Positions 35,220 through 44,180 of a DNA stretch of 64,000 nt are shown here, in pieces. The stretch comes from CADEED01 sp036677145 (GTDB lineage Bacteria > Pseudomonadota > Gammaproteobacteria > Steroidobacterales > Steroidobacteraceae). Position 1 is the first letter of the stretch. Each line of letters begins with the position of its first letter. The notes below the pieces were generated by a model. That model worked only from the letters and a program-made list of their open reading frames with translations. It searched no databases and was not told the origin of the DNA. The translations under genes and the position numbers were made by a program. Where the stretch lies: assembly GCA_036677145.1 (NCBI GenBank), contig JAKFFF010000037.1:26956-90955 (forward strand). Direction: 5' to 3'.

Positions 35220-36006
35220 AAAGCGGCGGGCCGGAATGCGATTGCTCGCGGTGTGGGTGTTGCTGCTGGGCACGGCGCCGTGTCTGCCCGCGGCGCAGGC
35301 CGAACTACCCGCGCCAAGCGACGCGGACGTCGAGCGCGCGATGGACGCCGTGAAGAAGGATCCGAATCTGTCCGCCGAGCGCACGGTGCGCACGCTCGCC
35401 TGGGACCCGGCACCGAAGAAAAAGAAACGCGAAAGCAACATGCCGGGCTGGCTGAGCTGGATCGGCGACCTGTTCCTGTGGATCGCGCAGCTGTCACGCT
35501 TCCTCGTCTGGGTGGTGATCGCAATCCTCATCGGATTGCTCGCGACCTTCATCATCCGGGTGTTCGCCAGCAGCCGTGACGGGTTGCGCCGCGGGACGCG
35601 CTTCGTGGCGCCGACACACGTGCAGGATATGGACATCCGCCCCGAGAGCCTGCCAGCCGACATCGGTGCGGCCGCGCGCGCGTTGTGGGACCGCGGCGAG
35701 CAGCGCGCCGCGCTGGCGCTGCTGTATCGCGGCCTGCTGTCGCGCCTCGCGCACGTCTACGAAGTTCCGATCCGCGCTTCGAGCACGGAGGGTGATTGCC
35801 TGCTGCTCGCCGGGCGAAAACTCGACGCGACGCGTATTGCCTATGTGACCCGGCTCGTGCGCACCTGGCAACGCGCAATCTATGGCGGCGTCCAGATCGA
35901 GTCCGCCGATGTCCATGCATTGTGCGCGGGCTTTGCGCAGCACCTCGATCCGCCTCCGGCCGCCGGCGAATCGTCTCGAGCGCAACCCGCGGGAGCGCCT
36001 CTCTGA
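35203..36006 (+). CDS. DUF4129-domain membrane protein
   Basis: This protein of about 267 residues has an export signal or anchor (MRLLAVWVLLLGTAPCLPAA), a charged region (APKKKKRE), one strong transmembrane helix (FLVWVVIAILIGLLATFII, residues ~103-121) and a C-terminal cytoplasmic DUF4129 domain (ALALLYRGLLSRLA, then TRLVRTWQRAIYG). GTG 35203 overlaps the previous gene; ATG 35236, just before the signal helix, is equally possible. The stop shares one base with the next ATG (TGATG). Confidence 0.8.
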   Translation: MRSPPEKRRAGMRLLAVWVLLLGTAPCLPAAQAELPAPSDADVERAMDAVKKDPNLSAERTVRTLAWDPAPKKKKRESNMPGWLSWIGDLFLWIAQLSRFLVWVVIAILIGLLATFIIRVFASSRDGLRRGTRFVAPTHVQDMDIRPESLPADIGAAARALWDRGEQRAALALLYRGLLSRLAHVYEVPIRASSTEGDCLLLAGRKLDATRIAYVTRLVRTWQRAIYGGVQIESADVHALCAGFAQHLDPPPAAGESSRAQPAGAPL

Positions 36007-37199
36007 TGGGACGCGCAATCAAGATCGTCCTGTTCCTTGCGCTCGTGGCCGCCCTCGTGCTGCTGGCCTCGAATCTCGAGTTCAAGGAAACGAAGGTGAA
36101 GCTGCCGCTCAAGGGAGAAGCGCTGCGCAACCCCTTCTATGCCGCGATCCAGCTCAGCGACCAGCTCGGCGCGCAGGCGGAGTGGGAACACATCTTCATG
36201 ACGCCCGACGCGAATTCCGTGATCCTCGTTTCGAGCTGGAACTGGAACCTCATTCGCGCGCGCCGCGAACGCATGCAGAAGTGGGTCGAGGATGGCGGGC
36301 GCCTGGTGGTCGATGGATCGTTCATCGGCGACTTCGAAGAATTCACCAAATGGAGCGGCATCGGCGTAGACGTTCCCGATGAAGATGAAGACGAAGAAGC
36401 AGAATCCGTCGAGGAAGAACTCTCCGAGAGCGAACGCGAGCTGATGTCGCATTTCGTGCCGCGCGAATGCGACCGGCTGATCGAAGACGTGAGCAAGCGC
36501 GAGGTCGATGTGTGCAACGTGGACCAGAGCCGCTCGCTGGTCACGACCCGCAAGGTGTTGTGGGCCTTGCGGGACGGCGAACGCATCCATGCGTTGCGCA
36601 CCGCGGTCGGACTCGGCACCGTGACAGTCATCAACGCCACGCCGTTTCGATATCGCAACTTTCTCGACGGCGACAACGGATTGCTGTTCGTGCGCGCGAC
36701 GCAGCTGCATCGCGGCGACTCGCTGCTGATCCTCACGGAAGAGGAACAGGCGTCGATCATGGCGCTGTTGTGGCGCTACGGCGCGCCCGCGGTACTGCTG
36801 GCGTTCGCGCTGGTGGCGCTGAGTTTGTGGCGCTCGAGCGCGCGTTTCGGACCGCTCACGGCGCCCCTCGAATCCGCGCGCCGCTCGCTGGCGGAACAGA
36901 TCCGCGGCACGGGACAGTTCGCGCTGCGTTTCGGCGGCGGGACCGCGCTGCATGCCGCGATGGTGCGCGCACTGCGCGAGGCGGCGCTGAAACACCTGCC
37001 CGCCTACGATCGCCTGTCGAGCGTGGACCGCGTGGCCGCGATCGCCAAGCTCAGCGGCGTCGCCGCCGAGGAACTCGGCCCGGTGCTCAACTATTCCGGC
37101 GCGCGCGGCTCGCACGAGCTGCGCAATGCCATCGCGGTGCTCGAAACCGCACGACGTAGAATTCTGCTGAAGAACAAAAGGTCTCAACATGGAAACTGA
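36006..37199 (+). CDS. DUF4350-domain membrane protein
   Basis: The 397-residue protein has an N-terminal signal-anchor (IKIVLFLALVAALVLLASNL). A periplasmic domain follows that resembles a GATase-like/von Willebrand-like DUF4350 fold (NSVILVSSWNWNLIRARRER, then WVEDGGRLVVDGSFIGD). An acidic stretch sits near residue 125 (DEDEDEEAESVEEE), and a second helix is GAPAVLLAFALVALSLW at ~265. The cytoplasmic tail is helical. It overlaps both neighbours and runs 11 bases into moxR. Its place just before moxR is the usual one for DUF4350. Confidence 0.82.
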   Translation: MGRAIKIVLFLALVAALVLLASNLEFKETKVKLPLKGEALRNPFYAAIQLSDQLGAQAEWEHIFMTPDANSVILVSSWNWNLIRARRERMQKWVEDGGRLVVDGSFIGDFEEFTKWSGIGVDVPDEDEDEEAESVEEELSESERELMSHFVPRECDRLIEDVSKREVDVCNVDQSRSLVTTRKVLWALRDGERIHALRTAVGLGTVTVINATPFRYRNFLDGDNGLLFVRATQLHRGDSLLILTEEEQASIMALLWRYGAPAVLLAFALVALSLWRSSARFGPLTAPLESARRSLAEQIRGTGQFALRFGGGTALHAAMVRALREAALKHLPAYDRLSSVDRVAAIAKLSGVAAEELGPVLNYSGARGSHELRNAIAVLETARRRILLKNKRSQHGN

Positions 37200-38163
37200 A
37201 TCCAGCACGATCCAGAAGGCCGCCGATCTGCTCGGCAAGCTGCGTGCCAGCATCGGCGAAGCCGTCGTCGGTCAGCCACGCGTGGTCGAAGAGGTCGTGC
37301 TCGCACTGGTCGCCTCGGGACACGTGCTGATCGAAGGCGTGCCGGGACTCGGCAAGACGCTGCTGGTGCGTGCGATGTCGCAGGCACTGCAACTGGCGTC
37401 GGGCCGCGTGCAGTTCACGCCCGACATGATGCCCTCCGACATCACCGGTCATGCAGTGCTCGATCCGAAGACCATGGAGATGCGCGTGGTGCGCGGCCCG
37501 GTGTTCACTCACCTGCTGCTCGCCGACGAGATCAATCGCGCGCCCGCCAAGACCCAGAGCGCGCTGCTCGAGGTCATGCAGGAATTCCAGGTCACGCTCG
37601 AAGGCCAGACGCATCCGCTGCCCAAACCCTTCATGGTGCTCGCGACTCAGAACCCGGTGGAGACGGAAGGCACCTATCCACTGCCCGAGGCGCAGCTCGA
37701 CCGCTTCCTGTTCAAGATCGAGATCGGGTATCCCACTCTCGAGGACGAAGTAGGCGTGGTCATTCGCGCCACCACCGACCAGGCCGGCGATCAGCTGCCG
37801 CTTTCCAAGGTGGTGCCGGTGCTCAACGAGCGCGCGGTATCCAGCCTGCAGCAGATCGCCGCGCGGCAACGCGTCGATCGCCAGGTCGTCGACTACGCGG
37901 TGCGGCTGGCGCGCGCCACGCGCGAGTGGGCCGGACTCGCGCAAGGCGCCGGGTCGCGCGGACCGCTGGCGCTGGTGCGCGGCGCACGTGCCGTCGCGTT
38001 GCTCGAAGGCCGCAGCTTCGTGATACCCGATGACATCAAGCGGATCGCCGTGCCGGCCCTGCGGCATCGCATCGCGCTCGCGCCGGACGCGTTGCTCGAG
38101 GGCCGCAAGCCCGACGACCTGCTCGCCGCGATCATCGAAAGCGTGGCGGCGCCGCGCATCTAG
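37189..38163 (+). CDS. MoxR-family AAA+ ATPase
   Basis: The 324-residue cytoplasmic ATPase has Walker A GVPGLGKTLL, Walker B LLLADEINRAP, sensor-1 VLATQNP and the MoxR signature GTYPLPEAQLDRFLF with an arginine finger. It works as a chaperone-like ATPase with a VWA or DUF58 partner, here the gene that follows at 38169. AGG sits before the ATG, which overlaps the DUF4350 end. Confidence 0.95.
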   Translation: METESSTIQKAADLLGKLRASIGEAVVGQPRVVEEVVLALVASGHVLIEGVPGLGKTLLVRAMSQALQLASGRVQFTPDMMPSDITGHAVLDPKTMEMRVVRGPVFTHLLLADEINRAPAKTQSALLEVMQEFQVTLEGQTHPLPKPFMVLATQNPVETEGTYPLPEAQLDRFLFKIEIGYPTLEDEVGVVIRATTDQAGDQLPLSKVVPVLNERAVSSLQQIAARQRVDRQVVDYAVRLARATREWAGLAQGAGSRGPLALVRGARAVALLEGRSFVIPDDIKRIAVPALRHRIALAPDALLEGRKPDDLLAAIIESVAAPRI

Positions 38164-38168
38164 CTACC

Positions 38169-39527
38169 ATGCGTCTCGCGCTCATCCCCAGCCGTCAATG
38201 CATGCTGCTGCTCGGCGTCGGTGCCGCGGCGGCCATCGTGGCGCTGTCACTCGGCATCCCGCGGGAAACGGTGGGGCCGGCGGCGGGCGCATTCGCGCTG
38301 GCGCTCGCGGCGCTCACCGCCGTCGACTTCTTCATCTCGCGCCGCGCCTGGGCGCTCGCCGAGGTGCGGCTGACGCGCCGCCTGCCGTCGGCCTTCGCGA
38401 TCGGCGTGAAGAAGCCGGTGCACGTGCAGATCGAGACCGGCGGCCGCCATGAATGGCGCTGCCAGATCTTCGATCATTGCGACGCAAGCCTCGATGTCGC
38501 CGGCCTGCCCGCGCGCATTGCGCTGTACCCGAACAAACGCACCGACGTCGCCTACGAAGTCGTGCCGACCCGGCGCGGCGAAATCGACTTCAAGGCGGCC
38601 GATCTTCGTATCCGCTCGCGCCTCGGATTCTGCGAGTTGCTCGAACACCTCGGCGGTGACGATACGCGCCGCGCATATCCGGACTTCGCGCAGGTCGCGC
38701 GTTACGCCTGGCTCGCCGGCGACCGGCGTCTGCAGGAAATCGGCATCAAGACCTATCAGCAGCGTGGCGAAGGCACGGACTTCAAGCAACTCGCCGAGTA
38801 CCGCTACGGCGACCCGGTGCGACACATCGACTGGAAGGCGACGCTGCGGCAGAACAAGCCGATCCTGCGCGAGTTCCAGGACGAGCGTGATCAGTGCGTG
38901 ATGCTGCTCGTCGACTGCGGCCGGCGCATGCGTGCGTATGACGTCGAACAGGGCGTGAAGAGCGGACACTTCGACCAGGTGCTGAACGCGGTCATGCTGC
39001 TGTCTTACGTGGCCCTCAAACAGGGTGATGCCGTGGGCGCGCTGACCTTCGGTACGCCGCCGGAAGACGCGCGTGTGTTCGCGCCGCGCAAGGGCGCGCA
39101 TGCATTGAACGCATTGATGGGTGAGCTGTACTCCGTGCAGCCGAGCGCCACCCATTCGGACTATGTGTCGGTCGCGCAGAATCTGCTGCTGCGTCATCGC
39201 AAGCGTTCACTCGTGATCGTGATCACCAATTTCCGCGACGAAGATTCGAGCGAACTGGGTACGGCATTGCGGCTGCTGCGCTCGCGGCATCTGGTGCTGC
39301 TCGCATCGCTGCGTGAACGCGTGGTGAGTGAGCTCATCGCCCAGCCGATGGTATCTGGCGACGCCGCGCTCGACGTGGGCAGTGCGCACCTCTACGAGCA
39401 GGCGCGCCGCGATGCGTTCAATCGCCTGGCCGCGCGCGATGCATTGATGGTGGATGCCGAGCCGCAGAATCTGGGCATCGAACTGGTCAACCGCTATCAC
39501 GCGGTCAAACGCGCCGGCCTCCTCTGA
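38169..39527 (+). CDS. DUF58 (VWA-like) protein, MoxR partner
   Basis: The 452-residue protein has two N-terminal membrane helices (LLLGVGAAAAIVALSLGI and AGAFALALAALTAV), a beta-rich extracytoplasmic-like section, and a cytoplasmic DUF58 core (QQRGEGTDFKQLAEYRYGD, then RHIDWKATLRQNKPILREFQ). A VWA-like region follows (VMLLVDCGRRM). It is 5 bases after moxR. DUF58-MoxR pairs are thought to act in envelope maturation; a specific client is not known. Confidence 0.93.
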   Translation: MRLALIPSRQCMLLLGVGAAAAIVALSLGIPRETVGPAAGAFALALAALTAVDFFISRRAWALAEVRLTRRLPSAFAIGVKKPVHVQIETGGRHEWRCQIFDHCDASLDVAGLPARIALYPNKRTDVAYEVVPTRRGEIDFKAADLRIRSRLGFCELLEHLGGDDTRRAYPDFAQVARYAWLAGDRRLQEIGIKTYQQRGEGTDFKQLAEYRYGDPVRHIDWKATLRQNKPILREFQDERDQCVMLLVDCGRRMRAYDVEQGVKSGHFDQVLNAVMLLSYVALKQGDAVGALTFGTPPEDARVFAPRKGAHALNALMGELYSVQPSATHSDYVSVAQNLLLRHRKRSLVIVITNFRDEDSSELGTALRLLRSRHLVLLASLRERVVSELIAQPMVSGDAALDVGSAHLYEQARRDAFNRLAARDALMVDAEPQNLGIELVNRYHAVKRAGLL

Positions 39528-39690
39528 GGTAAAGGTTCCCCGGAGACTGAGGAGCTTCTGTCGCGGCGCCACGAATAGTGACAACGGTCGCAACCGGCGC
39601 GCGGGCCTCTTTTCCAAGCGCGGGCGCACGCGCAAACTATGCGGCGAATTCGCAGGGGGCGATTCGACAACCAAGAACGTGGAGACTCGC

Positions 39691-42600
39691 ATGGAACACG
39701 TCTACCCACCGGGCCCGGCCGCGGTCCCGCCGAACCTCACAGCCGCCAGCGCCGCGTACAAGCGTCATGCGTGGTTTGCGATGCTCGGGCTCACGGCGTT
39801 CATCGTGCTGTATTTCGCGTTGTCGACCTGGTTCGCATGGACGGCCTGGCGCCTGGCGAGCGGCATGTTCAGTTCGGGCAACTTCGACCTGTGGCAGTTC
39901 GTCGCCGCGGTCTGCGCCGGCTTCCTCGCGGTGTTCATGCTCAAGGCGTTGTTCTTCATCCAGCATCGCTACGAAATCGACGACATCGAGATCACCCGGG
40001 GGCAGCAGCCCCGCCTCTTCGAATTCATCGATCGTCTGGCGGACGAGGCGCGCGCGCCGCGGGCTCACAGGGTCTATCTATCGCCGCGTGTGAACGCGGC
40101 CGTGTTCTACGACCTGTCGCTGCTCAACCTCATCATCCCGTCGAAGAAGAATCTCGAGATCGGCCTCGGGCTGGTCAACGTCGTGACGCTGGGCGAATTC
40201 AAGGCGGTGCTCGCGCACGAGTTCGGGCACTTCGCGCAACGCTCCATGGCGGTCGGCCGCTGGGTGTACATCGCGCGCCAGATCGCCGGACACGTCGTCG
40301 CGCGGCGCGATGCGCTGGACAATCTACTCAAGCAGCTCTCGCGCCTGGATCTGCGGGTTGCCTGGATCGGGTGGCTGCTGTCGATCATCATCTGGTCGAT
40401 CCGCTCGATGATGGACGTGTTGTTCCGCGTGGTGCTGCTCGCGGAGCGCGCATTGTCGCGCCAGATGGAATTCCAGGCGGATCTCGTCGCGGTGTCGCTG
40501 ACGGGCAGCGACGCGTTGATCCACGCGCTGCACAAGCTCAACGCCGCTGACGACGCCTGGGACAAGGCGCTGTCGTTCGCACACAGCGAAGCGGGCAACA
40601 AGCGGCGCGTCACGGACCTGTTCGCCGTGCAGACGCGGATCATCGAGCGGATGCGCGAGATCCTGAATCAGCCCACGTACGGCATCGTGCCGCCCATGCC
40701 GGACACCGCGCGCGAATCACACCGCGTGTTCAAGACGCAGCTCGCGCAACCACCGCGCATGTGGTCCACGCATCCGGCCAGCGCGGACCGCGAGCAGAAC
40801 GCCAAGAGCCGATACGTCGAAGCACCGGTCGACCAGCGCAGCGCATGGGAGCTGTTCGACAATCCGCGCAGCCTCAAGGAACGCATGTCCGCGCACGGCT
40901 TCAAGGAAGCCGAGCTCAAAGTCCAGACGCCGGAAGAAACGTTCGCGCATCTCGAGAAAACCTACGGCCGCGCCTTCCTCGACCGCGCCTATCGCGGCAC
41001 CTATCTGAACCGCTCGCCCGTGCGCCACGCCGATGCCGTCGTGAAGCTCTACGGCGTCACGATTTCCTCGAGCGAGGCGCCGCGTATCCTCGCCACCCTT
41101 TATCCCGAGAGCCTCGCGCACGACGTCGAGCTGCTCAACGAAAAGCTCGACGAGAAAGTCGCGCTCGAAGCGCTGCGCGACAACATCGCCCAGGCCCCGG
41201 GCGGCGTCATACGCCACAGCGGCACGGAGCTGCGGCGCGCCGATCTGCCGCGCGTGATCGCGGCGCTCGAAAGAGAAATCGCGGTCGTGCGCGGCCGCAT
41301 CGAGGCGCACGACCAGCTGTGCCGCACTGCCCACCTCGCGGCGGCGCGTACGCTGCAGAAGGGCTGGCCCGAATACCTGCAAGGCCTGGCCGCGGCGCTG
41401 CACTACGCCGATCACTCCGAGGCGAACCTGCGTGACGTGCAGGGTTACGTCGCGAACATCTACGGCATCGTCACGGCCGACGGGCGCGTGAGCTCCAACG
41501 AACTCACGCGGCTTCTCGAAGGCTGCCAGCAACTCCACTCCGTGTTGCAGCGGGTCTACGAAGAAGGCCCGAATATCACACTCGATCGCACGCTCGCGCG
41601 CCGCCTGGAAGTCGAGAACTGGATGGCGATGCTCGAGGAATTCAAACTTCCGCCGCCGGATCGCGAGAACATCGGCGACTGGTTGAACGTGATCGATGGG
41701 TGGGTCAATTCCGCGCGGTATGCGCTGGGCAGGTTGCGCGACGCCGCGCTGGAGCAACTGCTGCTCGCGGAGAACCAGGTGTCGAAGTTCGTGCGCGACG
41801 ACATCACGCCCGCCGATGCGCCGCCCGCGGCGGTCATGCCGAAGGAATACCGCACGTTGGTGCCTGGCAACGAGCGTCCGCGCCAGAAGCGGCTCGACTG
41901 GTGGGACCGGTTTCAGACGGCCGATGGCGTTGTTCCGACCATCGCGCGCTCGGCCGTGGCGCTGGGCATCGTGGGCGGCGTCGTCGCACTCGGCACGAGT
42001 GTGGGTGTCGCGCACATGACTATCTACAACGCGCTCGCCCGGCCGGTGTGGGTGGAAGTCGCCGGCGAAAGAATCCACGCCGACCCGAACGTGCCGGTCA
42101 CCGTATCGGTGCCGCCCTCGGGCACGCTCAGCGTGCGCACCCTCACCGACGACGAGCAGGTCATCGAGACATACGACGAAGAACTGAATGGCGCCAACGC
42201 GCACTATGTGTACAACGTCGCCGGCGCCGCCCCCTTGTTGCAATGGACCGCGGTGTACACGCCATCGACCAGGGGCATGCCGGTCAATGTGTCGCGCAAC
42301 GAACGTTCGCTCGGCGCGTTGCGCTGGTCGAAAACCGGCGTCGACCACGTTTTCGAGGAACCGCCCGAGTCGATCCAGATGAGTGGTTCGGACGGCCGCC
42401 GCGACGTGCTTTCCGCCGCGAGCGATGTGCCACCGTGGCAGCAGGCCGAAATGGTGAAGGATGCCGCCGAACGCGCGCGCCTGATCCTGGCGCACGCGCG
42501 TTGGGACGAAACCCGTTCGCCGCAGATATTGTCCTGGCTGCAGCTCGCCTCGCAGCAGCCGGAGTTCGACGCGCTGTTCGCCGAACGTCTGAAAGAAGGC

Positions 42601-43515
42601 GGCGCCGATGTCGTGTTGCTGCGATTCGAACAGGACAACACGTCGGGCGCGGAACACGACGCGGTGTGCGCACGCCACCAGGCACAGGCGGTGAAGGCCC
42701 CTGACAACCCGGACCTGCAGTACCTCGGCATCCGCTGCGTCCCGGAAGATGCGCTGCAGAACTCGCTACTGCTCGCCGCGCACACGAAGTGGCGGGAACA
42801 TCCGTGGCTGACACTCGGCGCCGCGGCCGTACATGCCGAACTCGGTGAATACGCCGCGGCGTTGCCCCTGTACGAATCCGCGCTGCGTCGCGTGCCGCCG
42901 CTGCGCGACTACCTGGCGATGGAAACCGCGCGGACGCGGCGGCTCACCGGCGGACGTGATGCCCGGCTCGGCGACCTCGCGAAGATGTCCCAGCAAGTCG
43001 CGATGTATGTCGCCATCGAATCCGGCGAGGGCATCGAGGGTACGGCGCTCGAATCGTACGCGGCACTCGCCCGCGGCGAACTCGCCGCGGCGTTGAGCCA
43101 GGCGAAAGCACAGGGTGAAGGCAGCGAACGCCTGGTGCGACTGGCCGCCATCTCCGACGGCGCGACGCGCGAGATGATCTCCGAGGCGCTCGAACTGCCG
43201 GCGGGCGAGCCGGATTACGAAATCGCGCTCGCGATGTATGCACTCGCGGCGCGCCACGGCCGCGATGCTTCCGCCTATGCCACACGACTCCTCGAGCTCG
43301 GCGGAGCGCGCGCGCAGAAGGCCATCGATTTCCTCGACGCGCTGCGCGATGGCGCCGATCCCGTCGCTGCGTATCCGCAGCTCGACGTGGGCCTGCGTTA
43401 TCAGACGCGCTACGCCGCGGTGGTGTTGCTCGGCGCGCGCGCGCCGGAAGCCTGGCGCGCAGAAGCGGCGCGTTCGATGTTCGTCGGTGAACGCGGTTAT
43501 CTGGCCGGAACGTAA
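39691..43515 (+). CDS. Very large multi-domain M48-family metalloprotease
   Basis: The protein has 1274 residues, several times the length of HtpX (about 290). Two membrane helices open it (FAMLGLTAFIVLYFALSTWF and FVAAVCAGFLAVFMLKALFF). The M48 zinc site is H176-E-F-G-H180 and the third ligand is E260 in EFQADLVAV. Residues ~570-720 look helical with a TerB-like DGRVSSNE. A third hydrophobic segment is near 755-775 (ALGIVGGVVALG). A beta domain then precedes a helical C-terminus with TPR-like repeats. ATG 39691 has GTGGAGA upstream. Likely a membrane protease; its clients are unknown. The end overlaps the convergent regulator by 19 bases. Confidence 0.85.
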   Translation: MEHVYPPGPAAVPPNLTAASAAYKRHAWFAMLGLTAFIVLYFALSTWFAWTAWRLASGMFSSGNFDLWQFVAAVCAGFLAVFMLKALFFIQHRYEIDDIEITRGQQPRLFEFIDRLADEARAPRAHRVYLSPRVNAAVFYDLSLLNLIIPSKKNLEIGLGLVNVVTLGEFKAVLAHEFGHFAQRSMAVGRWVYIARQIAGHVVARRDALDNLLKQLSRLDLRVAWIGWLLSIIIWSIRSMMDVLFRVVLLAERALSRQMEFQADLVAVSLTGSDALIHALHKLNAADDAWDKALSFAHSEAGNKRRVTDLFAVQTRIIERMREILNQPTYGIVPPMPDTARESHRVFKTQLAQPPRMWSTHPASADREQNAKSRYVEAPVDQRSAWELFDNPRSLKERMSAHGFKEAELKVQTPEETFAHLEKTYGRAFLDRAYRGTYLNRSPVRHADAVVKLYGVTISSSEAPRILATLYPESLAHDVELLNEKLDEKVALEALRDNIAQAPGGVIRHSGTELRRADLPRVIAALEREIAVVRGRIEAHDQLCRTAHLAAARTLQKGWPEYLQGLAAALHYADHSEANLRDVQGYVANIYGIVTADGRVSSNELTRLLEGCQQLHSVLQRVYEEGPNITLDRTLARRLEVENWMAMLEEFKLPPPDRENIGDWLNVIDGWVNSARYALGRLRDAALEQLLLAENQVSKFVRDDITPADAPPAAVMPKEYRTLVPGNERPRQKRLDWWDRFQTADGVVPTIARSAVALGIVGGVVALGTSVGVAHMTIYNALARPVWVEVAGERIHADPNVPVTVSVPPSGTLSVRTLTDDEQVIETYDEELNGANAHYVYNVAGAAPLLQWTAVYTPSTRGMPVNVSRNERSLGALRWSKTGVDHVFEEPPESIQMSGSDGRRDVLSAASDVPPWQQAEMVKDAAERARLILAHARWDETRSPQILSWLQLASQQPEFDALFAERLKEGGADVVLLRFEQDNTSGAEHDAVCARHQAQAVKAPDNPDLQYLGIRCVPEDALQNSLLLAAHTKWREHPWLTLGAAAVHAELGEYAAALPLYESALRRVPPLRDYLAMETARTRRLTGGRDARLGDLAKMSQQVAMYVAIESGEGIEGTALESYAALARGELAAALSQAKAQGEGSERLVRLAAISDGATREMISEALELPAGEPDYEIALAMYALAARHGRDASAYATRLLELGGARAQKAIDFLDALRDGADPVAAYPQLDVGLRYQTRYAAVVLLGARAPEAWRAEAARSMFVGERGYLAGT

Positions 43516-44180
43516 GGTCCCGCTGAGTAGTACCGCGGCACGTGATACTCCGGCGCGTTCTGCCCCGAGATGACGAGGCCGGCCTCATGGGCCATCTCGC
43601 TGATCTGCGCGGCGGAGCGCACGCCCAGCTTCATCGTGATCGCCGTGCGATGCAGTTTCACGGTGCGTTCGTGGATCCCCAGCCGTGCCGCGATCTGCTT
43701 GTTCATGCTGCCGCCCAGCACGAACTGCAGCACCTCGCGTTCACGCGGCGTGAGTCGCGAAAAACGCTCTCGCAGCTCGGCGATGTGCTGGCGCGACTCC
43801 TGCGCGTGGACGTCGGTTTCGAGCGCGCGGCGTATCGCCGCGAGCAGCACATCACAGGGCGTGGTTTTCTCCAGCACGTCCACCGCCCCATCGCGCATCG
43901 CATGCACCGTGCTCGGAATGTCGGCGCGCCCGGTCAGGAACACGATGGGCAGGACGACACCGGTCGCCATGAGCGCGGCCTGCAGGTCGAGCCCGCTCAT
44001 CTCGGGCATGAACAGATCCGTCACGATGCAGCCGTGATCCTCGGGCGACAGGCACGCGAGCAGCCGCGTTGCCGAATCGAAAGCCACGACCGGCATGCCG
44101 GCCGCACCCAGCATGCGAGATTGCGCGAGCAGGAATGGCTCGTCATCGTCGACCAGGTAGACCTTGGACGTTGCGTTCAT
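43497..44180 (-). CDS. FixJ/LuxR-type response regulator
   Basis: The 227-residue protein has a receiver domain with D11/D12 and phospho-acceptor D55 in CIVTDLFMPEMSG, and a conserved Lys in VLEKTTP. A LuxR HTH follows (LTPREREVLQFVLGG, then NKQIAARLGIHERTVKLHR). It is transcribed with the kinase upstream (ATGA overlap). It is the best candidate to bind the repeated box at the three operon promoters of the Gln/Asn/Asp cluster, because it is the only DNA-binding regulator there. Confidence 0.92.
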   Translation of the reverse strand: MNATSKVYLVDDDEPFLLAQSRMLGAAGMPVVAFDSATRLLACLSPEDHGCIVTDLFMPEMSGLDLQAALMATGVVLPIVFLTGRADIPSTVHAMRDGAVDVLEKTTPCDVLLAAIRRALETDVHAQESRQHIAELRERFSRLTPREREVLQFVLGGSMNKQIAARLGIHERTVKLHRTAITMKLGVRSAAQISEMAHEAGLVISGQNAPEYHVPRYYSAGPYVPAR

